Part shown: positions 5,633 through 15,200 of the stretch, piece by piece | Position numbering within the stretch: position 1 is the stretch's first letter | Layout of the letters: each line of letters begins with the position of its first letter | From: an uncultured Collinsella sp. | GTDB taxonomy: Bacteria; Actinomycetota; Coriobacteriia; Coriobacteriales; Coriobacteriaceae | DNA: 17,686 bases | Reading direction: 5' to 3' | Assembly (NCBI GenBank): GCA_958447445.1 | Contig: CAUDAE010000025.1 | Location: 1 to 17,686, forward strand | Notes under the pieces: generated by a model | The model's database searches: none | The model's input: the letters and a program-made list of their open reading frames with translations, nothing else | Told to the model about the DNA's origin: nothing | Program-made: the position numbers and the translations under genes

Positions 5633-7088
5633 CTACTCCATCATGTCGAGGACGGAGGGGCGAAGCTCGTTCTCAGCAGCCTCGGGATCGGTTTCGCGCA
5701 GGCGGTTGATGTAGCGGTTGTACCACATCACGGCAAGGCCCAGGAAGACAACCACGCCGCCGACGTTGTAGACCAGCGTCAGCCACAGAGGCTGATCGAG
5801 CGGAATGGTGCCGCAGATAAGCACGAAGCAGAAGACCACAAGCAGGAATGCAGCAATGACCAGGCCAAAGGTGCGCGAACCCATGCGGAAGCCACGGGGG
5901 GGAGCAGCGTCGAAGTTCTTGCGCAACATAAAGTAGGCAAGCAGGATCAGCAGCGGCGGGAGTAGAGCGGTGGCAGCCGTCATGTTGGTGACGATCATGA
6001 GCAGGTCGTCGAGGTTACCGGAGCCCAGGGCCGGGATGATCAGGATGGGGACGACGATGGCGAACTGCAGCCAAGCAGCGCGGGCGGGAATGCCGTGCTC
6101 GTTGAGCTCGACGATCTTGCTACCAAAGACGCCCTTGGGGATCTCGGTGAAGAACACCTTGATGGGAGCGGAGGTCCACATCATGAGGGAGCCCAGCGTG
6201 GCGGCGAGAAGGATCAAGCCGATGGCGCGCGTAGACACTTCCATGGGAATGCCAAAGTGGGCAAAGACAGCGCCGAATACGTCGAAGATACCGGTGGAGA
6301 TGGCAACGCCGCCCTCGGGGATGAACAGGTTAACCAGCAGCGAAGCGCCTGCATACAGAAGGCCGATGGTCAGGCCGGCGATAACGACGGTGCGCACGAA
6401 GGCCTTGACGCCACCCTTAAGGTCGTTAAGGAACACGCCGACAGACTCAGCGCCGCCAACGCCCTGGATGATCCAGGCAAGCGTACCGAAGAAGCCCCAC
6501 GCAGTTGCGAAGTTGCTCATGTCGGGAGCCATGTTAGCGGGAGTAGGAGCCGTAGCGAACTCAACGCCGCCAAAGGCAGCAGCCAGGGACAGCAGGATGA
6601 ACACGGCGGTCAGGCCGAGAGCCGCGGTCGAACCGAAGGAGGAAATGGAGCCGATCCACTTAGCGCCCTTGGTCGAAACCCACGTGGCGATAGCAAAGAC
6701 GACGATCTCGATAATGGTGATCCACAGCTGCGAAAGCTCGGCGTTGGCACCAAAGAACACGTAGCTCGCGTAGATGATGACGTTGGGCAGGACGGACGCA
6801 AAGAAGAACAGGTTAACAAACCAGTAGCTAAATGCCGTCAGGAACGCCCAGCGACCACCCATCGAGGTCTTAACCCATGCGTACACGCCCGACTCGGAGT
6901 CCTTGTTAAGGCCGACGAACTCGGGTATAGGGGACAAAGTACAAAAGCGTGGCGAAGAAGAACGACGGCGCAGCTGCCAAGCCGATGGCCGCGTTGTTGT
7001 TGATGATGTTCTTGATACCGAACACGGCGGCGACCGTCATGCCCAGCAGAGCGAACGAACCAATCGTTCCTCGTTTTTCAGAGCTCAT
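5633..7088 (-). pseudogene. APC-family amino acid permease, frameshifted near the N-terminus
   Basis: Two leftward frames together give one 12-helix APC (amino acid-polyamine-organocation) transporter of about 490 residues, similar to the YjeM/glutamate-GABA antiporter group. The N-terminal frame starts at 7088 (GGGAGGG 5 nt upstream), covers helix 1 and most of helix 2 (SFALLGMTVAAVFGIKNIIN ... LLYFVPYT), and stops at 6906. The rest continues in another frame from PEFVGLNKDSESGVYAWV (from about 6926 leftward) to the stop at 5633. Family alignment from memory expects about five residues between FVPY and EFVG, where only 4 nt remain. An 11-nt deletion between TATACCC and GAGTTC (about 6920-6927) explains both the missing residues and the frame change. 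A sequencing or assembly error is possible. If real, the transporter is probably inactive. The substrate cannot be read from sequence. Confidence 0.75.
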
Positions 7089-7120
7089 AAGCCCTCCCAA
7101 TCATCTGTTAAATGTCATCT

Positions 7121-7155
7121 AAAACCGTCCGAGCTGCAAGTGCAAACACGGACGG
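7121..7155 (-). terminator. Terminator after ebgC
   Basis: CCGTCCG (7125-7131) pairs with CGGACGG (7149-7155); read leftward it is followed by TTTTAG. Two further hairpins lie between it and the ebgC stop: CGTCC/GGACG at 7224-7237, and a 12-bp stem with one mismatch at 7165-7176/7197-7208. The 150-bp gap is therefore heavily structured and separates ebgC from the permease. Confidence 0.6.
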
Positions 7156-7241
7156 CGCACCTGCTAAGGGGAATGGGGAAAAGGGAGTCAACAAAGCCAT
7201 CCCCCTTAACGGCGCAAAGCAAACGTCCAAACGGACGAATA

Positions 7242-7697
7242 CTACTTGTTGGGGAAGGAATAACCTTCAACCGTCACGTGCAGTACCACGACGCGGGGAT
7301 CCGCGGCATCGGCCACGACACGGTAGGCCTCGTCAATTTCGACGACGGCAACGCCGCCGGCGGGAATCGTCACAGTCTCCCCCGTACCCTCAAAGCGCTC
7401 GCGATCATCGATATCGCTGTAAGCGCGGGTGCAGGTTAGGCTTGCCTTGGGGGCAACCTCGACGGTCAGGTCGCCGTCGAGCGGGGCGAGCACGGCATGA
7501 TAGCGACGGTGACCGACCAGATCGGCGGTAGCCGCCTCGTGGGCGTTCACCCACCAGTACACCAACGAGTCGCCGATGGAGTAAGCCACGTCGTGCTGCA
7601 GGTCGGCAACACCATCGAGCGCCTGGCCGGTACGCATCCACTTCTTGACGGACTTCATCTGAGCGTCGAAATCGGCGCGCGAATTAAAGACATGCAT
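7242..7697 (-). CDS. ebgC: Beta-galactosidase small subunit (YhcH/YjgK/YiaL family)
   Basis: A 151-residue protein of the YhcH/YjgK/YiaL family, the family of E. coli EbgC, which binds EbgA and is needed for its full activity. Typical features are a cupin-like barrel with the segments HRRYHAVLAPLDGDLTVEVAP, TIPAGGVAVVEIDEAYR, and the C-terminal VVLHVTVEGYSF. It starts 3 bp after the ebgA stop, and its AGGAGG lies inside the last codons of ebgA, so the two are translationally coupled and probably made in equal amounts. The start at 7697 is fixed by that ribosome-binding site. Loss of this gene in E. coli lowers EbgA activity, so a similar partner role is inferred. Confidence 0.88.
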   Translation of the reverse strand: MHVFNSRADFDAQMKSVKKWMRTGQALDGVADLQHDVAYSIGDSLVYWWVNAHEAATADLVGHRRYHAVLAPLDGDLTVEVAPKASLTCTRAYSDIDDRERFEGTGETVTIPAGGVAVVEIDEAYRVVADAADPRVVVLHVTVEGYSFPNK

Positions 7698-7700
7698 GAC

Positions 7701-10700
7701 TTATGCCTCCTTAATGGGTGCCAGCGCCTGAGCCAGATCGGCAGACGTCAGCGGTCGCAGGGACACCTCGAAACTGAAGCTCTCAAAACGGGTGCGATAG
7801 GAATCGAGCACCTCGGAACCCCAAGAGTTCGAGCCAAGGCCGAGCAGCTGGTCGTTGATGTTGACCGTGACCGTGTCACCCTTGACAAGGTCGTAGACGT
7901 GCTTGGCGTTATCGATGGCCTCGCAGCTATAGGGCCATGCCGAGAACGAGAACGGGTTGGAAGCGGCGTCGGTCGGACGAGTCACCAACACGCCGTCACC
8001 GTGGCTGGAGCGCAGGGCGACCCAACGGGTGCCCTCGCGGTTAGCGCAATCCTGGGGCATGACATACGGCGTGAACATGTCGTCGACCGTAGTGCGGTAA
8101 CGGCCGACCGGGTTGGCGCGCAGCGAGTCCGGATAGTTCTCGCCCGGGCCGTGGCCATACCACTCGACGGCACGATCGCAACCGGGGACCTCGAAGGAGA
8201 TGCCGATGCGCGGGATGATATCCGAGTAATCGCCGTAGGGCTCGCCGGAAACCTTGAGGTCGACGCGACCGCTCGGAAGCACGGTGTAGACGAGCTCGAC
8301 GCGCATGCCGAACGCGCGGACGGGAGGAGCGATACGCTGGCTCACGGTAACGACGACCACATTGCCGTCCTGCTTCCAAGTAACCTTGCGGGTAGACGTC
8401 TGCATCACATCGATGAAGTTGTCCTTCCACAGGGAGTCATACTCTTGGGCGTAGTTGTCGACGAGCGGATGCCAAAAACCGACCTGGGGACCAGAGGCCA
8501 TGACGTCGCGGCCGGATGCCTTCCACTCGCTCACGGTACCGTTGACCTTGCTGAAGGTCAGCTCGCCGTTGAGGGAGTGAATGTGGATCTCCTGCTCGGT
8601 CTCCTCGACCGTAAGCTCGGGGCGCACGGGGGCGACAATTGCCGGCGCCGGATGGTTTGCGATGGCAAACTGGCTTGCGCCCAACTGGAACATCGGCTCG
8701 CACCAGACGTGAGCAGCCATAGTGTAGGCGTGCACGGTCAGCAGGGTCTCGCCCACTGCGGCTTCGCGAATCACCAGCGGCAGCTGGACGGACTCGCCGG
8801 GGGCCACTGCACCGGGCATGAGCGTCTTGCGGCAGACCACGTCGCCGTCCACCAGGGTCTCCGCCGACAGGCAAACATCCTCGAGGGTGGTAAACCAGCG
8901 CTTGTTGGTGACAGTCAGCTCGCCCGCCTCGGCGTCATAAGCCATGCGAACCGGGCAGATGACCTGGCCGTACTCGGTAAGGCCCGGGCTCGGCTGCTGC
9001 CAGGGGAACACCATGCCATCGATGCAGAAGTTGCTGTTGTTGGGGTAATCGCCGTTGTCGCCGCCATACATATCGTAGGCAATGCCGTCCTCGGTCACAG
9101 CAGCCAGACCGTGGTCGCACCATTCCCAGATAAACTGGCCTTGGATGCAATCCCAGCGATCGAAGACCTCCTGATACTCGGACAGACCTCCGGGGCCGTT
9201 GCCCATGGAGTGACCGTACTCGCAGTTGATGCGCGGCTTGGGGAATGGATGCTCACCAAAGTCGTTCATCTGCGACACGCGGGAGTACATGGTGGAGATA
9301 ACGTCGACGGTATCGGCGTTGCGATCCTCCTCGTAATGGACCGGACGACCATCGAGCTCGTGAGCCTTGGCGTACATCGCGCGGATGTTGCAGCCATAGC
9401 CGCTCTCGTTGCCCATCGACCACATAATGATGCAGGCGTGATTGCGCTCCTGCATCACCAGGCGCTCAATGCGGTCGACGTAGGCCGGCTCCCATGCCGG
9501 GTCGTCGGTGACCAGGGCGATATTGCCGATATTCTCGAAGCCGTGGCTCTCCATATCGGTCTCGGCGACCAGCATGATGCCGTACTCGTCGCACAGCTCG
9601 TAGAAGCGCGGGTCGTTGGCGTAGTGGGACGTGCGCACCGCGTTGATGTTGTGCTGCTTCATGAGCTCCAGGTCGCGGCGCATGCGATCGAGGCCCACGG
9701 CGCGGCCCTTGTGATCGTCGTGATCGTGGCGGTTGACGCCATGCATCTTAAAGTAAGTGCCGTTGAGGTAGATATGATTGCCCTCGACCGTCACCTCGGC
9801 AAGACCCTGGCGATGCGGAACGTACTCGCTGACCTCGTCACCGTCGTAGACCTCAAACGTAAGGTCATAGAGGAAGGGGTCCTCGGGATTCCAGAAGTGG
9901 GCGTCGGCAACGCTGCACTCGGCATGGCCGTCGACGCACTCGCCCGTAGCCACCACGCTCTCGCCATCGCTGAGCGTATACACAACGCGGGTAGCGCCCT
10001 CGGCCACCGTATCGAGCGTAATCAGAGCTGCATCGCCCTCGCGGTGCGTGCGGAACCTAAAGTCAACCAGGTGCGCGGCGGGACGCTGCATAAGGTACAC
10101 ATCGCGGAAGATGCCCGAGGCCCACCACATATCCTGGTCCTCGATGTAGCTGCCATCGCTGTACTGCAGGACCTTGACCGCAAACAGGTTGTCGCCCTCG
10201 ACGAGTGCGTCGGTCACGTCGAACTCGGCGGACAGGCGCGAACCCTTGGTCATGCCGATAAACTGACCGTTGACGTACAGCTCGCCATAGCTCTCGATGC
10301 CGTCGAAGCGAATGATCTCGCGAGCGCCGGCAGGGACGGCGGGAAGATTGACGATGCGCTGGTAGACGCCCGTGGGGTCGTCGGAGGGAACGAACGGCTG
10401 GTCCACCGGGAACGGGAAACCCTCGTCGGTGTAGGCAAGGTTGCCATAACCGTCTACCTGCCACAGGTGCGGAACCTCCACGTGATCCCACTCGGGCTTG
10501 TACGTGGAAAGCTCCTCATTAGAGACGGCAGCGGGGCCCTCAAAGAGGCGGAACTGCCACGAGCCGGACAGCTGGACAAACCCGCGCGACAGCTCGCGGC
10601 TGTACGTTGCAGCGAGATCGGCGGTCTCGTAACCCATAAAGTACGCATGGGGTGCCAGGCGGTTCCTGTGGGTGAGCACTTGGTTTTCCCAATCGTTAAT

Positions 10701-10709
10701 GGCGTCCAT
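7701..10709 (-). CDS. ebgA: Beta-galactosidase large subunit, GH2 family (EbgA-type)
   Basis: A 1002-residue cytoplasmic glycoside hydrolase that splits lactose and other beta-galactosides. It follows E. coli EbgA closely from the N-terminus (WENQVLTHRNRLAPHAYF) to the C-terminal small-chain domain (DQLLGLGSNSWGSEVLDSYR). Domain order is that of LacZ-type GH2: sugar-binding jelly roll (about 35-210, with DQDMWWASGIFRDVYL), immunoglobulin-like domain (about 215-310), catalytic TIM barrel (about 312-600), a second Ig-like domain, and the Bgal small-chain domain (about 725-990). Catalytic residues are present: acid/base Glu435 in MGNES and nucleophile Glu497 in NCEYGHSMGN. There is no signal peptide. 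AAGGAG lies 8 nt before the ATG. It is followed by ebgC, and the promoter lies among three LacI-type operators shared with a divergent regulator. Confidence 0.96.
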   Translation of the reverse strand: MDAINDWENQVLTHRNRLAPHAYFMGYETADLAATYSRELSRGFVQLSGSWQFRLFEGPAAVSNEELSTYKPEWDHVEVPHLWQVDGYGNLAYTDEGFPFPVDQPFVPSDDPTGVYQRIVNLPAVPAGAREIIRFDGIESYGELYVNGQFIGMTKGSRLSAEFDVTDALVEGDNLFAVKVLQYSDGSYIEDQDMWWASGIFRDVYLMQRPAAHLVDFRFRTHREGDAALITLDTVAEGATRVVYTLSDGESVVATGECVDGHAECSVADAHFWNPEDPFLYDLTFEVYDGDEVSEYVPHRQGLAEVTVEGNHIYLNGTYFKMHGVNRHDHDDHKGRAVGLDRMRRDLELMKQHNINAVRTSHYANDPRFYELCDEYGIMLVAETDMESHGFENIGNIALVTDDPAWEPAYVDRIERLVMQERNHACIIMWSMGNESGYGCNIRAMYAKAHELDGRPVHYEEDRNADTVDVISTMYSRVSQMNDFGEHPFPKPRINCEYGHSMGNGPGGLSEYQEVFDRWDCIQGQFIWEWCDHGLAAVTEDGIAYDMYGGDNGDYPNNSNFCIDGMVFPWQQPSPGLTEYGQVICPVRMAYDAEAGELTVTNKRWFTTLEDVCLSAETLVDGDVVCRKTLMPGAVAPGESVQLPLVIREAAVGETLLTVHAYTMAAHVWCEPMFQLGASQFAIANHPAPAIVAPVRPELTVEETEQEIHIHSLNGELTFSKVNGTVSEWKASGRDVMASGPQVGFWHPLVDNYAQEYDSLWKDNFIDVMQTSTRKVTWKQDGNVVVVTVSQRIAPPVRAFGMRVELVYTVLPSGRVDLKVSGEPYGDYSDIIPRIGISFEVPGCDRAVEWYGHGPGENYPDSLRANPVGRYRTTVDDMFTPYVMPQDCANREGTRWVALRSSHGDGVLVTRPTDAASNPFSFSAWPYSCEAIDNAKHVYDLVKGDTVTVNINDQLLGLGSNSWGSEVLDSYRTRFESFSFEVSLRPLTSADLAQALAPIKEA

Positions 10710-10744
10710 GGTGATGCTCCTTCGTCATCGTAGTGATTCTTGTG

Positions 10745-10754
10745 CAACCGGTTG
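10745..10754. promoter_or_regulatory. LacI-type operator 1 (ebgA-proximal)
   Basis: The perfect palindrome CAACCGGTTG, in the context GTGCAACCGGTTGTCC, has the central CG typical of LacI-family operators. It lies just downstream of the predicted ebgA -10 box, where bound repressor would block transcription start. Confidence 0.75.
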
Positions 10755-10759
10755 TCCTT

Positions 10760-10789
10760 ATCTTACGGGCGATGCAAAAAACTGTGCAA
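10760..10789 (-). promoter_or_regulatory. ebgA: Candidate ebgA promoter
   Basis: On the leftward strand, TAAGAT (10760-10765) is a fair -10 box. TTGCAC (10784-10789), 18 bp upstream, is a weak -35. The -35 overlaps operator 2, and operator 1 lies right after the -10, as expected for a repressible promoter. Confidence 0.5.
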
Positions 10790-10796
10790 CCGGTTG
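10787..10796. promoter_or_regulatory. LacI-type operator 2
   Basis: A second identical CAACCGGTTG, centred 42 bp (four helical turns) from operator 1 and with the same flanks (GTGCAACCGGTTGTCC). It overlaps the proposed ebgA -35 element. Confidence 0.75.
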
Positions 10797-10831
10797 TCCG
10801 CTGAACGGTCGATTTGGTCGGGTTAACGGTG

Positions 10832-10841
10832 CAACCGGTTG
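10832..10841. promoter_or_regulatory. LacI-type operator 3
   Basis: A third CAACCGGTTG, centred 45 bp from operator 2, in GTGCAACCGGTTGTAC. It lies upstream of the ebgA promoter and could support DNA looping or control of the divergent regulator. Between it and the regulator start (10842-11084) there is only a small CTGAGT/ACTCAG hairpin (10866-10883) and a TATAGT -10 candidate at 11018-11023. Confidence 0.7.
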
Positions 10842-11084
10842 TACAACTGCGACACTTATGTCACCCTGAGTATCGAAACTCAGCGCAAGACATCGTTCTT
10901 AAGCTCGTAGGCAACCGCCACGCCCGCTGACATCTCACCCATACGAGACGTATTCGATTGCGGCTTGGTTGCAAAACGACACCGGTCACCGGATACCATG
11001 ACGCTGTTCAGGCGCACTATAGTAAGCTGTATCCGCACCAGCCCGTATCAGCGACAACATCGACCGCATTCTCCAGGAGACGCC

Positions 11085-12101
11085 ATGACCCAACCAGTTC
11101 GCACCGCACCTACGCTTGCCGAGGTTGCCGCAGCTGCCGGCGTATCGCGCTCCACGGCATCGCGCGCTCTCAACGATTCGCCCCGCATTAGCGAGGAAAC
11201 CAAAAGGCGCGTCCGCGCGGCGGCCAAGGAAGTCAATTTTGTCCCCAACGCTCGTGGCCGAGCGCTCGCTGTCGGGCGCACGGAAATCATCGCCGTGCTC
11301 GTGACCGAGCCCCTGAGTGAACTCTTCAGCGACCCCACCTATAGCGAGTTTTTGAGCGGCATTACCGAGGAGCTGTCGGAGTCGTCCTACCTGCCCGTTA
11401 TCTTGCAGGCGTCTTCTACGCATGAGCGCAACCGCGCACGCGAGCACTTTGAGCGCCGCTCGTTCGACGCCGTGATCGACGTCTCCCCCTACAAGGGCAG
11501 CGAGCTGCTCGAGGTGCTGCGCGAGCTGGGCGTACCTACCGTGTTGTGCGGCCAGCTCGAGGGCCACCCCTATCGCGATGTGTTCTCGACGGTCTACTCT
11601 GACGACGAAGAGGGCGGACGCTTTGCAGCGCTCGCTATGAAGGGGCGAGGGCGCAAAGATATCGTCGCCGTGTTGGGACCGCAAGACAACCCCGCCGTTG
11701 TCGACCGCCTGCGCGGCTACCGCGCCGTCTTGGGCGAAGATCTCCCAGACGCAAACGTTATCTATACCGGCTGGAACAGCGGAGACGGCTATCAGGCCAT
11801 GCACCAGATTCTCGCGCGCAAGATCGCTTTCGATGGCGTGCTCTGCGGATCGGACCGTATCGCGGCTGGCGTCATCACCGCACTCAACGAGGCAGGCCTA
11901 TCCGTTCCGGCGGACGTTTCTGTCGTCGGCTTCGACGATCACGAGATTGCGACGCGCTGCGTCCCCGCGCTCACGACCGTCCGCCAGCCCCTGCGCGAAG
12001 AAGGCCACATGGCCGCCAACGTTGCGCTCGACATGATCAAGGGTGCCGAGCCAACCACCACCGTCATGCACATGCAGCTGATCCAGAGAGACTCGCTATA
12101 A
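11085..12101 (+). CDS. LacI-family regulator of the beta-galactosidase genes
   Basis: A 338-residue LacI/GalR repressor. The helix-turn-helix is TLAEVAAAAGVSRSTASRAL (about residues 9-28), the hinge helix includes NARGRALAVGRT, and the effector domain runs from about residue 63 to the end, with the standard motifs GVLCGSDRIAAGVITALNEA, VSVVGFDDHEIA and LTTVRQPL. The start at 11085 is preferred because AGGAG lies 5 nt upstream; the frame stays open for 40 codons upstream, but that extension does not resemble the family. It is divergent from ebgA and ebgC, with three CAACCGGTTG palindromes between them, so it is inferred to repress ebgAC and perhaps itself, with a galactoside or derivative as inducer. 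It is followed by the hairpin repeat array. Confidence 0.93.
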   Translation: MTQPVRTAPTLAEVAAAAGVSRSTASRALNDSPRISEETKRRVRAAAKEVNFVPNARGRALAVGRTEIIAVLVTEPLSELFSDPTYSEFLSGITEELSESSYLPVILQASSTHERNRAREHFERRSFDAVIDVSPYKGSELLEVLRELGVPTVLCGQLEGHPYRDVFSTVYSDDEEGGRFAALAMKGRGRKDIVAVLGPQDNPAVVDRLRGYRAVLGEDLPDANVIYTGWNSGDGYQAMHQILARKIAFDGVLCGSDRIAAGVITALNEAGLSVPADVSVVGFDDHEIATRCVPALTTVRQPLREEGHMAANVALDMIKGAEPTTTVMHMQLIQRDSL

Positions 12102-12106
12102 GAAAA

Positions 12107-12320
12107 TGGGGCAGGCTTTCCGCCAGACAGTTGTTGCGGAAAGCCTGTCGCGTTTTGAGCGCTCATTCTGGGGCACAGTTTCCGTTAGACAGCTCAACCG
12201 GAAACTGTGCCCCATTATTTTGCCGAATTCTGGGTCGCGCTTTCCCAGAGGACCCCCTTTGGGAAAGCGCGACCCGTTCTGGACCCAGATTCCGGGACGC
12301 ACTTTCCGCGACGCCCGGTC
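12107..12320. repeat. Array of 62-bp hairpin repeats with compensatory arm changes
   Basis: Four units start at 12107, 12169, 12231 and 12293, exactly 62 bp apart. Columns 11-15 read TTTCC in all four, columns 32-36 read GGAAA in the three full units, and the full units end in ATTC. Stem arms: unit A 12108-12123 with 12136-12151 (12-bp perfect core), unit B 12170-12184 with 12199-12213 (15 bp perfect), unit C 12232-12246 with 12261-12275 (15 bp perfect, extendable inward by 5 pairs including one G-U). Arm sequences differ between units, yet both sides change together (columns 7/40, 8/39, 9/38, 10/37, 16/31). Unit D has only the left arm. A hairpin directly follows the lacI stop, and A and B are followed by TTTT, so they may end lacI transcription, but that does not explain the periodic design. 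No ORF here is convincing. Confidence 0.85.
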
Positions 12321-12346
12321 ACCCCATGCCCTCACAATCTCGGCGT

Positions 12347-12383
12347 ATAAAAAACGAGGGAAGGCACGCGTCCTTCCCTCGTT
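12347..12383 (-). terminator. aspS terminator
   Basis: AACGAGGGAAGG (12353-12364) and CCTTCCCTCGTT (12372-12383) form a perfect 12-bp stem with a 7-nt loop. Read leftward it is followed by TTTTTTAT. It lies 23 bp past the aspS stop. Confidence 0.9.
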
Positions 12384-12406
12384 GCGGGCAATATGTAGCC
12401 GCTCGC

Positions 12407-14194
<1,788 letters not shown>

Positions 14195-14215
14195 ACCAGT
14201 GATCCTCCTTTATGG

Positions 14216-14257
14216 ATCTGTGCCGCCCCGTGTCGTTCCGGGCGGCGTCGTACAGAT
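14216..14257 (-). promoter_or_regulatory. aspS: Structured 5' leader of aspS
   Basis: ATCTGT (14216-14221) pairs with ACAGAT (14252-14257), and GCCGCCC (14222-14228) with GGGCGGC (14240-14246). They form a two-part stem with a 5-nt bulge on one side and an 11-nt loop, ending just before the aspS Shine-Dalgarno. A possible -10 (TAAGAT) lies at 14300-14305. The leader is too short for a T-box riboswitch and no T-box motif was seen. Confidence 0.45.
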
Positions 14258-14450
14258 TTGCCCAGCCTGCGTAAACCGCGCAGCCAGACATGGCGTTCTA
14301 TCTTATCGCACCTGTGCCGATGTGCCGCGGAAAAGTGGCTCCTGCCCAAAGACTTGACGGAGACGAAACAATTGACGCACCGCGGCGCCCGTCCGCGCTC
14401 GTCACGTGCGACAATGTGCCCCAATACAACTGCACTTGGAAAGGCCCGCC

Positions 14451-15086
14451 ATGACTGCACGCCTCATCGTTATGGATATCGACTCCACCCTCATCAACCA
14501 GGAGGTCATCGACCTGTTGGGCGAGGAGGCCGGCGTGGGCGAGCAAGTTGCACAGATCACCGAACGCGCCATGCGCGGCGAGCTCGACTTTAAGCAAGCG
14601 CTCGAGAAGCGCGTGGGGCTGCTCGCCGGCCTGGACGAGAGCGTGTTCGAGCGCACCTTTGAGCGTGTGACATTTACCCCCGGCGCGTTGGAGCTTGTGC
14701 GCTCGGCGCACAGTAAGGGCTGGAAGGTCGGCGTGGTAAGCGGCGGCTTTCACGAGGTCGCCGATAAAATCGTAGCCGCCGCGGGTATCGATTTTTGCCT
14801 GGCCAATCGTCTGGAGGTCGTGGACGGCAAGCTCACCGGTAAGTTGGCTGCCGACATTGTGACCAAGGAGTCCAAGCTCATCCAGCTGCTGGACTGGGCA
14901 GTTGAGTGCGGCGTCGATATGGCCCACACGGTCGCTATTGGCGACGGGGCAAACGACATCCCCATGATCCAGGCCGCGGGCACGGGCATCGCGTTTTGCG
15001 CAAAGCCCAAGACGCGCGAAGCCGCCCCGTTTGCCATCGACGAGCGCAACCTGATGCTCGCCATGGACATCATCCTGCGCGACTAG
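14451..15086 (+). CDS. serB: Phosphoserine phosphatase
   Basis: A 211-residue HAD-superfamily enzyme catalysing the last step of serine synthesis, phosphoserine to serine plus phosphate. HAD motif I MDIDST holds the nucleophile Asp9 and acid/base Asp11; motif II is VVSGGF; motif III and IV are around TKESK and GDGANDIPMI near the C-terminus. The cap region (about 15-75) has the E-rich helical pattern of SerB. It lacks the N-terminal ACT-like domain of longer SerB proteins. The start at 14451 is chosen because the DxDST motif follows directly and GGAAAGG lies 6 nt upstream; the open frame reaches back to 14406. It is divergent from aspS and is the first of four rightward genes, although a 114-bp gap with its own dyad precedes larB. 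Confidence 0.92.
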   Translation: MTARLIVMDIDSTLINQEVIDLLGEEAGVGEQVAQITERAMRGELDFKQALEKRVGLLAGLDESVFERTFERVTFTPGALELVRSAHSKGWKVGVVSGGFHEVADKIVAAAGIDFCLANRLEVVDGKLTGKLAADIVTKESKLIQLLDWAVECGVDMAHTVAIGDGANDIPMIQAAGTGIAFCAKPKTREAAPFAIDERNLMLAMDIILRD

Positions 15087-15122
15087 CCGATCCGTCTAAC
15101 AATTGAATCAGTCCGTCCTATA

Positions 15123-15156
15123 GTTTCCGAACAATTTTGTCTTAGTGTTCGGAAAC
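15123..15156. promoter_or_regulatory. 11-bp inverted repeat upstream of larB
   Basis: GTTTCCGAACA (15123-15133) and TGTTCGGAAAC (15146-15156) are perfect inverted copies 12 bp apart. Each arm is itself a partial dyad (TGTT...AACA), so the site could be two dimer-binding boxes with centres about 23 bp apart. A -10-like TAGACT (15172-15177) follows, 24 bp before the larB start. An operator for the lar genes, perhaps bound by the TetR-type protein coded at the end of the group, is plausible. It could also end serB transcription, but it lacks a T-run. Confidence 0.5.
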
Positions 15157-15200
15157 ATACCCTTTGAGTGCTAGACTTTGCGCCGTCGAAGGGAACATAT

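Noticed and set aside
7497..10733. A 1078-codon open frame on the plus strand opposite ebgA and part of ebgC
   Set aside because: It is longer than ebgA but spans two genes with clear catalytic and family motifs on the minus strand; it is a shadow of their codon bias with no family resemblance.
10965..11084. A 40-residue N-terminal extension of the LacI regulator
   Set aside because: The extension is not LacI-like, covers the likely promoter (TATAGT at 11018-11023), and the ATG at 11085 has AGGAG at good spacing.
12107..12292. The hairpin array as a CRISPR array
   Set aside because: CRISPR repeats are near-identical with unrelated spacers; here the palindromic part varies and only short anchor columns are constant. 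No cas gene is present.
14195..14310. A T-box riboswitch upstream of aspS
   Set aside because: The leader is short, has no recognisable T-box sequence and no terminator/antiterminator pair.
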